Assembly (NCBI GenBank): GCA_035582835.1
Contig: JAYKAV010002031.1
Coordinates: 504,007 to 568,006 of the forward strand
Direction: 5' to 3'
Source: Phoebastria nigripes
Lineage: Eukaryota > Chordata > Aves > Procellariiformes > Diomedeidae
Length of the DNA stretch: 64,000 bases
The position numbers and the translations under genes are program-made. The notes under the pieces are model-generated. The model did not search any database. It saw only the letters and a program-made list of their open reading frames with translations, and had not been told where the DNA came from. Positions 52,791 to 64,000 of the stretch are shown one piece after another (within the stretch, counting starts at the first letter, position 1; each line of letters starts with the position of its first letter).

Positions 52791-54594
52791 TTATCAAAAC
52801 TAGACTAGCAAATCTCCATTTCCTTTGTGATCAAATTAAAGGGTCTTCACTTCCTCTTTCATCCTTTTAAACAGAGTAATGGAAGACAGATGCTCTCTTC
52901 TCTTCTCAGATATTTGTCAATCTCTAAAGTATTGAGAAAAGTAAACATGTAGTCCATGAATAATTTAGCGTTTCTTTTCAAAAGGAGCTAAGATTACCTA
53001 AATAGAAATAAATTATTAAAAGAAAAATTTCTCATTGCCAGCAATTGCAAATACTGCAAACCTACAGCATGTGCATGCATTTGGTTCTCAGAAAACCTGT
53101 GAATTTATGGTAACATGAACAGTTAGATCAAAACAGGCAGCATTATACTAAACTCATGAAAAACGTACCGCTTCAAGCACTCACACTCTGCAGCCTTTAT
53201 AGGTCGTGGTTTTACAAGCAGCTAGTATAAAAACAATCTAAGAAACCTGTGTGCATTTCATATCAGATAAAATGCAAACAACTAGATCGATATCATATTT
53301 TGTGTGATTCCAATATACACAGCAATTGCTTCTGCTGCTTAATTAGGACAGACAAAATTTAAGGGGCGGGTGGGTACTCCAGCACTGATAGAGGATGCCC
53401 AGAGGAACTAGGCAGTTTCAATGTTAAACTGGACCTGACTTCACTGAACACCATAGGACTGACCTTTCGACCCAGTTCAAGAAAATGAACCTAAGAGACG
53501 CTGGATGAAGAGTTAATGAAGAGTACAGTCGCACAATCTGCTATAGGCATGTCAGCGCCCAGCGTTAGCAGTCTGCCTCTTTATTTAGGGAGTACAGGCT
53601 GCGAGCTTTGGTGCGTACCAAAATCAGCTATGTAAAGCTGGACAATCAAACCAATGACCCCGTAAGGAGCAGGCATGGAATAGCTGGACTGTTATACATT
53701 CATGTCTGAGATTATTTCTATATTCTTTACAAGATGCCTACGTTTAGGTCTAAATAAATGTTACAAAAGAAAAGGAGCAGGTAAGGAATGTACCTAATCA
53801 AGGACAAAGCCTGTAGTCAGGAATAAAGAAATGGGGCATCTAGTTGCAATAAAACAGAAAGCAGCAGTATTTCCAGCAGCTGCAGAAAAAAGTAATCTTC
53901 TTCTGAAGGAATTCAAGGGTGCAGAGAAGATAACAGTCTGCAAAACAGCGACCAGGAAGGAAACAGTTTTCTTGGGGGAGAAATGAAGAGAATTCCCTGT
54001 AGTTGTGAAATGCCTGGCAGCAATGTCTCTCGCATGCTGAAACATGTCTAATTCAGAAAGTCTAGGAATATGCAAATGAGTGAGAGTCAGCAAGATTAAA
54101 TATTAGTTCTTAAGGCAACACGGGATAATGCTAATCTTTAAGAATTGCACTATACTGTGCTTGGAGTATCAAATGGAAGATATTTCAAGTAACTAAATTA
54201 TATGTATTTTTAACCGTTAATTAACCTGTTTTAAATGACATTTCTCCAATTAAATTTTTTTTAACATTTATTTAGCATAACCGTCTCTCTTCCAAATTTG
54301 CCGTGGTTTTCTCAGTTTTGAGGAAGTTTCTCAATATCATCTTCATTTGAACTCTGCGATAGCATAGCTTTTTTTCTAGTAGCAATCTAGTTTTTATATT
54401 CCAATAGAGCAGAGAAACCAAGAAGAGAGGAGCAGCAATGCATTAACGAAGGGTGAAATACTGTGTACGTTTGCGTTCTGCTAGATAACCCACAGCAGCA
54501 ACCTATGCTTTCCCTATTACTTAGCAGTATCTGGAGGTAGCTTGCACAGGAAGAGCTCACAGACCAGCAGTTACCATTACTCAGAAATCAGCTG
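52791..54594. other. No gene seen; spacer between the two CR1-like copies
   Basis: AT-rich. A GC box-like GGGGCGGGTGGG lies near 53363 with a few CpGs around it up to 53660, but there is no exon signal. Confidence 0.5.
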
Positions 54595-55350
54595 TATGAA
54601 GCCACGTTTGTACTGCCTCGAGTCAAAAGCGCAATAATCCCACTAACGTGGATTTTTAAAATTGCAAAATGAATCTAGTAATTGCCTTTTTCATTATTGC
54701 CTCATACTGGCTTAAGATATATGAGCAACATTAAACACATTATCAGCTCTTAGCCTTATTAACCAATTCAATGCAATAAAAACAAAAGAGTTAGGGTCAC
54801 CATTCCTTTTAGTACAAAAGCTAGAATCACAGAAGAGGACTTGAGAGCTCTCTGTTAAATTGATATACTTTGGGTCTGCTAAAGAAATAATCCTTTCACA
54901 TGATGAAAGTGCACAGACCAACCACTGGGCAATTTTTTGCACAATAGAAGGACAGAATGGATCATTATAATCTTCCAGTCTGACCTCCTGAATAAATTGG
55001 GCCATAAGACTTTTATGTATTCATCTTGTTTGAATTGGAGCATTTCCTTCAGAAATGCATCCAGTTCAGACTTTAAAATGTCCAATGAGGGGGAATTTAT
55101 TACAATCTTTATTAAATCATTCCACTGGCAAATCACACTGTTTAAGATGTACCTGCTTGGAATCTAAATCGCCTAGACTTAAATTTAATTGCACGGATCT
55201 CATTATACCTCTGCCAGCCAGACAGGAGAGCTGCTGTTATCAAATCTCTGCTTCACATACGGTCAAGCTGCTCCTTTATCTTCTCCTTAATAAACTTTGC
55301 TGGATTTTTCAAATCTCGGAGTTCCTCTCTTAGACCTCCCTGATTAATAA
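54595..55350 (-). repeat. CR1-like repeat, copy B
   Basis: The better preserved of the pair. On the plus strand it carries the reverse complement of CR1-style 3' sequence: CTAGAATCACAG, CAGTCTGACCTCCTG, CATTTCCTTCAGAAATGCATC, TCATTCCACTGGCAAATCAC and CATTATACCTCTGCCAG. Its similarity to copy A starts before the presumed CR1 3' end. The shared unit is therefore either a longer repeat than I know or an old local duplication. Confidence 0.65.
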
Positions 55351-56289
55351 ACTTCCAGACCTGCATCTGATATTCCGGTAACCATTGTACTGTGGGTAAT
55401 TGCAGGTTGAACTATTTCCTATTCCTCTGTTCAGACAGCAAAAAAATCACCTTTATAATGTTGCACTGGGAGCCCCCTCGCCCCCAGAGTCCTTTTCTGA
55501 GTCATTGCTTCCCAAGACAGCCTTCCCTCCTAGAAAAAACACTTCCCTGTTTTGTTTCCAGCAGCACGATTTTAGCTCTAACCATATTAAAACACAGATT
55601 GTTTGGCTATACCCAGGGCAAAATGCAATCATTAAGTGGCTGTGAGGTAGGAATAGGCCCGGCTGTACAGCCATATACACATTACCCTATGTCTGGGAGC
55701 ACACGTCACATTGTGCTATGGAGAAGCTTCTCAGGGAAGCCATGCAAGGATAAAACCATGTCACCAAACAGTCCACACCATCCCAAACGCCCGCCCCTTC
55801 AGTATTCACTGTACTTTCGATCTTTGTGTAACCTCTGTTCATTATGTGTAATGTTTTCTGCCTACTCACCCCCGAAATGCTAGAACCAAGGACTAAGAAG
55901 CGTCTTTGGACTCACACAGCCATTCACTGGCAGTAACCCACTACCAAGCGCACACTGAGAGCAACCAGCCAGCTCTTCATCTCCTAGTCCGTGCTGTGCT
56001 GATTTCTGCTTTTGCTCCTACGGAAGGGGTGACTATATTACATCATCAATTAGTTTTCCCTTGATCAGATTTAGAGGTGTAGATCTGCTGCACAAGAAAA
56101 GCAAGGAATACACCAAAACGGACTGGAGAAGCATGTCTTCTGTTTGCTGATCCCACGCCAGGTCAGACCTGCAGCTTCGTAACTCTTCATAGCACCCAGG
56201 GGCCCAGCAGCATGCTCGGGAGAAGAGGGGAGCTCCTGGTGAACAGGGCAGGGGAGCAGGAGGGAGCAGGGAAGGCAGCAGGCTTTGAC
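55351..56289. other. No certain gene; region upstream of the candidate exon
   Basis: A 163-codon frame at 55392-55883 has no domain, signal peptide or splice context and is not called. GC content rises from about 56150 toward the candidate first exon. A 5' untranslated region or promoter could lie there, but no TATA box or CpG island is evident. Confidence 0.4.
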
Positions 56290-56550
56290 ATGTTATGGCT
56301 GTGGAAAACACACAAACTTCTCCCAGTCCTTTCCCTAATGCTTTGGTGTAATCCCAGCGAAGGGAAAGTTCAGAGGGTTGGAAATCTCTCTGATGAGTAT
56401 AATGAGCATATGAGTGTAATTCATGACTGGAAACAGTATCTTATACAATTCTTGTACCTTATACAACGCTTCCTAAGCAGAATTTATTGTCCTGACAATG
56501 TTGTACTGATACAAGATGAGTTGGAAACAGCTGCAAAGCATTTACTACAG
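56290..56550 (+). CDS. Candidate first coding exon of an unrecognised secreted protein
   Basis: From ATG 56290 (G at -3) the frame runs 87 codons to a splice donor CAG|GTAAAG in phase 0. Residues 1-25 look like a signal peptide: basic n-region (KTHK), hydrophobic LLPVLSLMLW, then a small or polar CNPSEG. The mature part is polar and helix-like, with one N-glycosylation sequon (NLS, about residue 34) and one cysteine (IYCPDN). The composition is balanced, unlike the neighbouring random frames. The frame is open upstream to 56212, but the internal ATG is preferred because it starts the signal peptide. The next exon candidate is in the matching phase at 57923. I do not recognise the family. The donor lacks G at +5, so it is not strong. 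This is an inference from signals and is not proven. Confidence 0.35.
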
Positions 56551-57922
56551 GTAAAGCCAAAAGAAATAATTAACTAAAGCATGAGCTCACCAAGCTTTGT
56601 CTTCACAATTACAATCTTTAAAATGTAGTAGTCAACTGAAATACATTTCTTCAAATACGGGAAAATTTATGGGGGGGGAGAGGAAGAATTTGGAAAGAAA
56701 CTAAAGTATCTGCAGTACATACGGGCTGGCATTTTTATTAATTACTTACTAAATCTTAACTTACTTATTTCAGAGTTTCAAATGTGTTCTGATTAATTAA
56801 TTAGCACAAAGAACATAGTCCTGATAAATTTATGAAATAGCTAAATACCCAGTCTTTCCATTTAATCAATGGTCAGTATATTCACTGTTAAAGGTAAAGC
56901 TGCACTGCATGTTAATGTATTCATATGTAGTTTTGCCTATTAACATATCTTTAAAAAAGAAGAGAAAAAAGATTGAAAATAGAAAATACAAGATTTATTG
57001 TCTTTAAACGTAAAGGAGGGATATATAAAATGGGCTTAAGAAGTAGTCAGAAATTTCTGCAGATTAAAATGCCTGGAACATGAAAAGACTCTCACTCTCC
57101 ACTACCATTTAAATTAGCTTGTATGTGTATTCATTGTGTTGTAGATAGCCACAACGTAATTTTAAGGCCCAACAAATACTGAGACCTAAAACACTCTTCA
57201 TAAGTAATGAAAATCATTCTGTGGAACAGAAATACAGCTCTAATAATATTTTTAATGTTCCTTAAATTCTTTAAGTGTTGATTCTGAGAGAAAATATTTA
57301 AAATATTTTAGAAGATTTAAAATCTTTAGTCTTTCAAATAATTTCCAGCTTTTACATATATGGTCTTGGGAAAAAATAGCAGGGATATGCATATCTGTGA
57401 GTATTTCTTGTGAGGACAGGGAGGGGGGTTCATATCCCTAGTAAACAGAACAGCTGTGGCCTTGAAATGATCCCATGAAAATGTGCATCAGGACATACAT
57501 CCTCCAGCAAAAGACTCTCCAGATCACAAGGAGGCTGTGCTATAGCTAAGCAGCACTGTATTCAAGCATGCTGCTCTCCAGCCCTCCGGACTCTCCCAGT
57601 ACGCATCCCTCAGGTGCAGAGCACCATTTTGGCCCTCCTGCTTTCCTCAGTGCCAGGGGGAATAAAGGGGACCATGTAGAACGCGCATCAGTCGTTTTTT
57701 CCCACGTATAGTCTCACAGCCAGCACAAGAGAAGATGAGATCCATGCACTTTAACTCTTCAGAGACATAAACCCCATTTTGCCAGAGAAATGTATTGACT
57801 AATGACTATAAACAAAGAGGATCTGAACCTATTCAAGGTAAACTGCTGTTTAGCAGCCACGCCTGAATCAAGAGCTTCCTCTAAGAATCACTTGGCTGTT
57901 TTCCTTCTGATTTTTTATTTAG
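56551..57922 (+). other. Putative intron
   Basis: Starts GTAAAG and ends with a long pyrimidine tract before TTTAG (57889-57922). The 1.37-kb interior is AT-rich and shows no other gene. It is an intron only if the flanking exon candidates are real. Confidence 0.3.
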
Positions 57923-58132
57923 ATTTGGATTGTTTTGAGTAGTACATCTGATCTTGTTTTATTTAAACAAGGCCAAGAACAAAGGCATAATGTAACCATC
58001 ACAGATGTAGTTAGAAATGTTCAATTCACATGTTCTGTTGAAAGCAGTTGTAGTTATACTTCTGGGATACAGGAACAGGTATACATAAATGTAAAGCACC
58101 AAAACAGAAGCACTATTACCTTTAAATCATAA
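57923..58132 (+). CDS. Candidate second and last exon of the unrecognised secreted protein
   Basis: Begins directly after a strong acceptor (TTTTCCTTCTGATTTTTTATTTAG) in phase 0, matching the donor at 56550. It gives 69 codons and a TAA. It contains two N-glycosylation sequons (NVT, NRS) and a Cys pair (FTCSVESSC), with alternating hydrophobic residues that suggest beta strands. Joined with the first exon this gives about 156 residues, with no membrane segment after the signal peptide. An alternative donor, CAG|GTATAC at 58078/58079, also in phase 0, would allow further exons, so it may not be the last one. An AATAAA lies about 460 bases downstream. No known domain is recognised. Confidence 0.33.
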   Translation: MWIVLSSTSDLVLFKQGQEQRHNVTITDVVRNVQFTCSVESSCSYTSGIQEQVYINVKHQNRSTITFKS

Positions 58133-60119
58133 GACTTTTACACCAGCTTACGTAGGAAGATCAAACTGAGGAAGACATTTCTCATAATAGAAAGAGCCAC
58201 AAAGAAGCTTACGGTTAGGTCAAGAAATGGCACTTCTGTTGTTTGAGGGGGTTTTTTAACTGAAGAGAGTTGACCCATTAAAGTGCCTTACCTGCCAACA
58301 TAGTAGATCCTTCATCTCCTGAAGCCCTTTATATCACTATCCACACATTTCAGAGATATGCTAAGAGCTCACAGAAATTATGAGATGGATGCGGGAATTA
58401 CCAGATCAGTACTAAGGCGTTATGCAAGAGGCTAGAATTGCCCAACTTTCAAAAATGACTGAAAGTCATTTTATTGCTCTGACTGGATCCTTGATAGTAT
58501 TTTTGTTAAGTTGGCACATTCAACAAACCAAACTGGAAAAATGGATTTTTTTTCCATTTCTTTTTTCTTTACGTTTTTGCAAGCTCTCTGCTCTAATAAA
58601 AAACACACCTTTTTATGAACAGTTCTCTCTCAGAGGCTAATACAGATTACTCTGTATGGCAGTTGCTCAACTTATCCAGCCCTGTTATTAAATTTGTATG
58701 TGGTTCACTTTCACACATTTGGCAGATCGTCCTTTTTCCAGACCATATTTTTCTAATCATCCTTCGTGCTTTTGATGCTTCATATCTTTCTAATCTTTCT
58801 CCTATTTTCCTTTCCCTTTGTCAACGGTTTGGGTCCCAGCCTCTGGCTGCAGCATGTTCCCAAAGCTGTTTCTCGGAAGATATCCTGATACACTCCTGGG
58901 CTTTTGCCCACATAGTCTGCTCACATGGCTTTATAACAAGAGCTGGGTATGAAACTATGTCCAAAAAAAGAGAAAGAAAATCAAAATTTTAATAGTATTT
59001 CTACTCTAAATTGAAACAACCCCGAGATCTTATAAGGGAGACAATCACATATTCTACCAACTTGCTGGGGCGTATTTGCCAGGGATATGACCAACCTGCC
59101 TCCAGACCAGACCCTCTTTTCCACGATTATGATTAGCGAACTGAACCTCATTTTTCCTCTTTATTAAGTGCACATCTTAAGTCATTAGGTCTTCTAGGTA
59201 GATTGAGCTATTCTGTTTTTTACAAGTAATAAAATATTTATTTCATCAGCTTGACTGTGCACCTTGCAATGAAGTGATTGGCTGTTCTCTGGCAGAAGGA
59301 GTGCATAACTCCCTGTATAAACAGAATATCTTCAGCTATCAAACTGAATCAAATGGTTTTAGAAAAAGTTTTGATTTCNACAAATCAGATTTTTCAGCTT
59401 AAAAAAAAAGAAGTCTATCAGACCAGATTTATCAAAAGAATAAAGCTAGCTTACCCGTAGTCATCTCAACCGTTATCATTTCAGATAGGGTGTACTGCAG
59501 CACTTAAGCATGTTTCAGATATCTTCCTAAATAGGCATTGCCACTTAAGAATATGGGGAATTTCACTTACAGTACACAGTAGTTATCTGCATGCATTTTA
59601 AATATTCTGCTGCCTTCACATTTATAATCCACTTATAAGTCATTTTGTTTTCCTATTTCTAGCAATGTATTAATAATTTGGCAGTCAAAATTCATGTTTT
59701 ACCTGCATAGAGTAAAAGTGGTTTAGCCTCTGATTGGCTCTGCCTCTGTGAGATTGTTAGCAGGCNATTTACTCCATCACTGCCTCAGCTGCACGATGCG
59801 TAGAATAATGATAGCGTATAGCAAGATTTACTATAGAAAAGGACTTTAAGATTTAATAGAGAAAACATTTTAGAGGGCAAATTGTATGGGGTATGAATTT
59901 ACATAACCCAATGTTAATGATGCATTTGTATACAGCATGTAAAATACTTGATTGATACTGCATTCATTCAATGATAAGAGAGGTGGATGAGAAAGCATTC
60001 CCCACCACACCAAAAATGCTTTTTTGAACTTGAGTTGAAAAATCCTGTTCCTCTGCTGCCACGAGGCACTGCCAGAGAGCAGACTGCACCAGAAAAGACT
60101 GACANGACGAAGACAGGGA
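58133..60119. other. No certain gene; possible 3' untranslated region then non-coding DNA
   Basis: The first part up to the AATAAA at 58595 could be the 3' untranslated region of the candidate gene. A 125-codon frame at 58615-58992 and a hydrophobic frame at 58422-58640 lack good splice or domain support. Confidence 0.4.
58595..58600 (+). terminator. Candidate polyadenylation signal AATAAA
   Basis: The AATAAA hexamer lies 463 bases after the stop codon at 58132. It is relevant only if the candidate two-exon gene is real, since the hexamer is frequent by chance in AT-rich DNA. Confidence 0.2.
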
Positions 60120-60560
60120 GTTCCTCGGCTTTTCCTGCATCCCCCATCAGCAGGCACTCCCCTCAGCCCTGCCCTGCCTCAGGAGTAAGTGCAAGGTGTG
60201 CAAGCCGGTCACTCCGGTGGTGCAAGGTACCCTCTTCTGGAGCTCACCATCACCACCACCGCACTGGGGCGATCGGTCCCCAAGTGGTGCCCCCGGGCTC
60301 CCAGCGTGCCTTTTCACATCAGCTGCTGCATTCGCTGCCTAGTCCCTGTTTGCACACCCCGTGCACAGCGCTCTAGTGCTGGTGAATAGTAAGCAGGACG
60401 TCAGCCTCCTCTCTACCCGTCCCACACCCTGATTGCCTTCCCAGCTGGCTTTCGGCTCCCAGATGCAGTAGACTCACCACATGAGTGGTGATTCGGCTGC
60501 ACGCTCCTTTGTCCAGCGCCACGCTCCAAGCAGGAAACCTAGGCAGAAGCCCCACGTGGA
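60120..60560. other. GC-richer patch without a clear exon
   Basis: The GC content rises and about seven CpGs fall within 60205-60315. A 129-codon frame at 59987-60376 includes a run of histidines (CAC/CAT codons). It ends without a donor or domain, so a protein is not supported. A regulatory island is possible. Confidence 0.35.
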
Positions 60561-63500
60561 TGCAGAAGCCCAGCATTCACTGTGGTTTTGCCGCATTAAC
60601 ATTTTCACTCAAAAACATCAAGGAGAATCAAGTACATTAAATATTTTTATCAGAAGCTGGCCCTCCTTGCCACTCCTCTAAGATCCTTGCAAGAGAGACT
60701 GCTTGAATTGACCAAAACCCAGGAGTCACTGAAAATCTTCGGAGTGCTGCTGTACATACACCCCACCTGCACGACAGCACCTTTCCTCAGGCGCTCTGGA
60801 CAAGGCCTTGTAATGCTACCTTATGCTTTTCAGGCCACGTGAGAGCTGAAACTATGTCATTTGGGAGTTTCCTTGAGAAAAAAGGAAAAAGTACTCCAAA
60901 AGATCTCTATTGTGCAGACCAACCTAGTATAGAAGACTTGAGATTTTTTTTTTCCCTCCAGAAAAACAGATGTCATTGGCTTTTCAGTTTCATCAGCCAT
61001 ATTTAAAACAGCTTCAGGCAAAGAGGTAAAAAAGTTTTACTCTTGTGAGCATGAACTCTTAAAGAAATAAGGAAATCCACAGAGAAACTAGAAGCAGGAC
61101 TGATCTCTAGGAAAGGCAATTAAGTGCAAATCAGGACACCGTGGAAGACACTGATGCCTCTTGCACTGAGACTAAAGCTCAGAGGAAACATTCATACAGT
61201 GGCATACCTTATTCTAGCCATTTTTGTACTTTGTCATACAGGCTTGTTGAAAAAAGAAAGGCTTACTTTTTTATAAAAAAAAAAAAAGAGGTGAGATACC
61301 AGATCGAGGTTAAAATAAATGAGGCCCAGCGACGTCAGTGGAGATACAAGCCAAGTGACAACTGCAGATCAGCTCTAATGAGCTGAGATTTTTTCCTGCA
61401 GGGCATGACTTACTCTGTGAGTCAAAGGAATATTTTTAAGTGACAAATAAAATGCCACAGAGGAATTAATTGTTGCATTGTTAACTACTGATTACTCATA
61501 CATATCACAATATGTGGCTGAGTGATGTCATCTTTTAAACTCCCATCCCACATGAACCTAACAAGGAGGTAATTACAAGAAGCTGGCTGGAAGTAATTTG
61601 AGGGAAGAGGCACGAAGCAGAAACTGCTGAAAAGGTGGTTTTAATCTTGAGAGAAGGAAGTGTCATTCCACATTTTCCAGGAGAAATTATCTTACCCGCA
61701 TTTCCATGAACTCTGACAAAGCAGAGCTCATTTCTTTGTTCCCATATGTTTGTAAGCAAATATAATGCTTTTTTTCTTGTATAGCATACTGACTAAGAGT
61801 TGAGCACAGAGAACTGAGGGAAAACAGAGTCTAGGGGAAAAACCACTCAGGGTGAAGGCAGATCTGAGTCGTGCAGCTCGCTCTGTCCAGCATGTTCTGT
61901 GAGACACGGGCAAAATGTTGAAAATCCTCATTCCCTGAGGCATTTGGAAAAAATCTACCATTAATCTCTAGTTTTCAGTTCCCTAGTTATTTTGCATTAT
62001 GCTTTTGTCTGTACATAGCTAGTCTTGGCTTAGATTATATGCTTTTCAGGACAGATGCTTGAGAGTAGATTTATGTACTTCCTTAGACAGTAGAAACCTG
62101 ATATGAAAATCCAGGTTTACGACACTGCAAACAATAAAGAATTCTTTTGCCAGATAAAGTAAATACATTCCTGTCCCGCAAATTGAAGTGTTTAAATAGA
62201 AATATTTTTTTCTGCTTACTTAACCCTTTCATCATTCATCACCCCCTTATAAATAATTCATGGTGATGGGCTGTACAAAATAAACTTCTCAAATTCATAA
62301 AATCTGCATTGTCTGTCCACTTAAATGTATCACAGGACCTGTTTTCTATTTGCACAGTGACAGTATCAGGTATAAATAATTTCAATTTGCTTTTTAATGA
62401 TTTTGAGCCAGTTGCCATGGATTGTAAAGTACTTTCTGTGATGATTTTTGAGGGTAATGTTTTGAGAACTGTTTATGACAGATGAGGATCTCTTGCAACA
62501 ATTCAACACTCCAGTCTAGCTTAATTTTTTGGCAATTTTTTCTACATGATGAGATTTAAGAAGATAACAATTTCAGAAGATGCGTAAAGAAACAGTATGA
62601 AATCCTAATTAATTATAATAAACAAGTTTCTGTTACCCACCTCTGTTTCTATGTAAACTAGCAAACACCAATTTGGTAAACAGGAAAGCCGAGGGATCGT
62701 GGATGTGAGATCATGGGAGACGGAGAGGCACTGGGAAGAAAGAAGATTGCAATCCTGTCAAGGAACTGTCAAGTTCACAGTCCAAATGGTTTAAGGTTAT
62801 TCATTATTTTATTCACTCATTTATTCAAGTGCTCTCAGTAATAGAAGATTCAATTCTTTCTGCAGTGAAACCATTCAATAAAAGGAGTTTAGTCCTAAGA
62901 GTAAAATGTCTGAATTACATACATAACACTACCTGTCTCAGACTAATCCCAGCTGGCTTTTTTGCTAAATATTAGGCCCGATTACTTACTCTGGATATGG
63001 GAGTGAAGATTTAATAAAACACTTCCCAAACTGCTGCTTGCCTTAGAGCTGAAGCAGATAATGTGGCAGGATGGTAATTATTATTTTTTTAATCAGCCAA
63101 CTTCCATGCTCTGATATCGAGATGACTTTGCAGTTGCGTTTGCTATGGTGGAAACATAATAGATACTAGGCAGTCTATCGTTCTCCTGCAAGGAATAACA
63201 GACCTGTAAAAATAGTGTGATTAGACTGCTCCGTCAGACTCATTGGCAGGAACAGTGAGGCCTCAAATACAAGATACAGCTGGAAAGAGTAGAAAAATGG
63301 GCTGTAGTGCAAAGCCTGACAAAAGCTAATCTGGGTGGACAAAGCGACTCCCTTATTGTTCAGTTGTTTGGCAAGCTTAGAGGCACAAAGGAGAAGAATG
63401 AAAGCTGTAAGCAAACGAAACTGTCAAAGGCATGATTCGGACATGGAGCGAAGATGAAGAAAATAAAGCATGTTGGAGAAAGCAGTTTGGAAACAATGAG

Positions 63501-64000
63501 CAAAGCAACTACCCCCTGCCCTCAAACCATCGAAATAAACCAGGAATTTACACACTTCACTCGTGCCATCAACATTTCTCTTAAAAATAATGCAGCAAAG
63601 CTGTAAATATGCATTCAGGCCCTTCTGTGAACATTAACCACCTTCTTACTAAAACCAGCAGTGACTACAGTCTTGTTCATCGAGCTTATAAAGCCATATT
63701 TTTAGGCAATGAAAATTGTCATCGGTAAGAAATGTTGCAAAGTGGTCAGGCTGATTATCACACATTCCACCTGCAAGTAATAAAGCAGCATGCCTGCAAC
63801 TCCACTCACGTTTCCAAATGCCAGATAAATAAGACATAATAATGATTTGCAACAAATCTTGGAAAATATTCTCTTCCCTATAAATACTATTGAGACAGGC
63901 TATTTTCTTGCATATGTATTAATGCATTTAATTGAAAACCCAAGGCAGCTGTTACACTGCTATTCATTTTATTATAGCCATAAAAATAATGGATGTTCAA
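60561..64000. other. No gene seen; AT-rich non-coding DNA
   Basis: One place (60962-61025) has an excellent acceptor and a fair donor around 64 bases, but two of three frames stay open and no partner exon fits. The rest shows neither repeats nor frames I can support. Confidence 0.5.

Noticed and set aside
55392..55883. 163-codon open frame as a gene
   Set aside because: No signal peptide, domain, splice sites or balanced composition. It lies next to a CR1-like copy and has competing frames on the other strand.
58422..58992. Further exons of the candidate secreted gene, including a hydrophobic segment
   Set aside because: The acceptor before the hydrophobic frame lacks a pyrimidine tract, and the phase does not join naturally to the exon ending at 58078 or 58132.
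60962..61025. 64-base exon with an excellent acceptor
   Set aside because: Two of three frames are open, as expected for such a short stretch. The phase does not match the exon candidates upstream.

Overview
This window looks like a stretch of vertebrate nuclear DNA, most likely from a bird. It is AT-rich with long tracts showing no credible coding sequence. It has scattered simple repeats and a few strongly decayed CR1/MIR-like retroposons. It also carries two LTR insertions whose ends (TGTCCTGG... / ...CCACGACA) and promoter block I recognise as typical of the large ERV families of neoavian birds. The bird assignment rests on that recognition and is an inference. Single Ns scattered through the window point to a draft assembly.

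Layout. Positions 1-19384: intergenic or intronic DNA with no gene I can support, apart from simple repeats and one isolated NRF1-like motif. Positions 19390-19968: a complete solo LTR on the minus strand, flanked by a perfect 5-bp target-site duplication (GGCAG). Positions 21295-27346: a separate, 3'-truncated provirus on the minus strand. Read from right to left it has a 5' LTR (26786-27346), a tRNA-Lys primer-binding site, two hydrophobic reading frames, a broken gag, protease, reverse transcriptase, RNase H and integrase, and it ends without a 3' LTR. Positions 27347-56200: mostly empty DNA with a perfect 13-bp hairpin (38288-38316), a MIR-like SINE (about 42541-42715), a CR1-like scrap (about 43070-43200), a CpG-rich patch at 48.2 kb, and two diverged same-orientation copies of one CR1-like repeat (about 52140-52790 and 54595-55350).

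The most interesting host signal is at 56290-58132. An 87-codon exon has a signal peptide and an N-glycosylation sequon and ends at a splice donor in phase 0. It is followed 1.4 kb later by a phase-0 exon behind a strong splice acceptor with two more sequons and a stop codon. Together they would give a secreted protein of about 156 residues that I do not recognise. This is a hypothesis from sequence signals only.

The retroviral genes form one pro-pol reading direction on the minus strand, interrupted by stops and frameshifts, so the provirus cannot make a working polyprotein. I found no tRNA, rRNA, CRISPR or operon-type features, and no convincing new multi-gene system.
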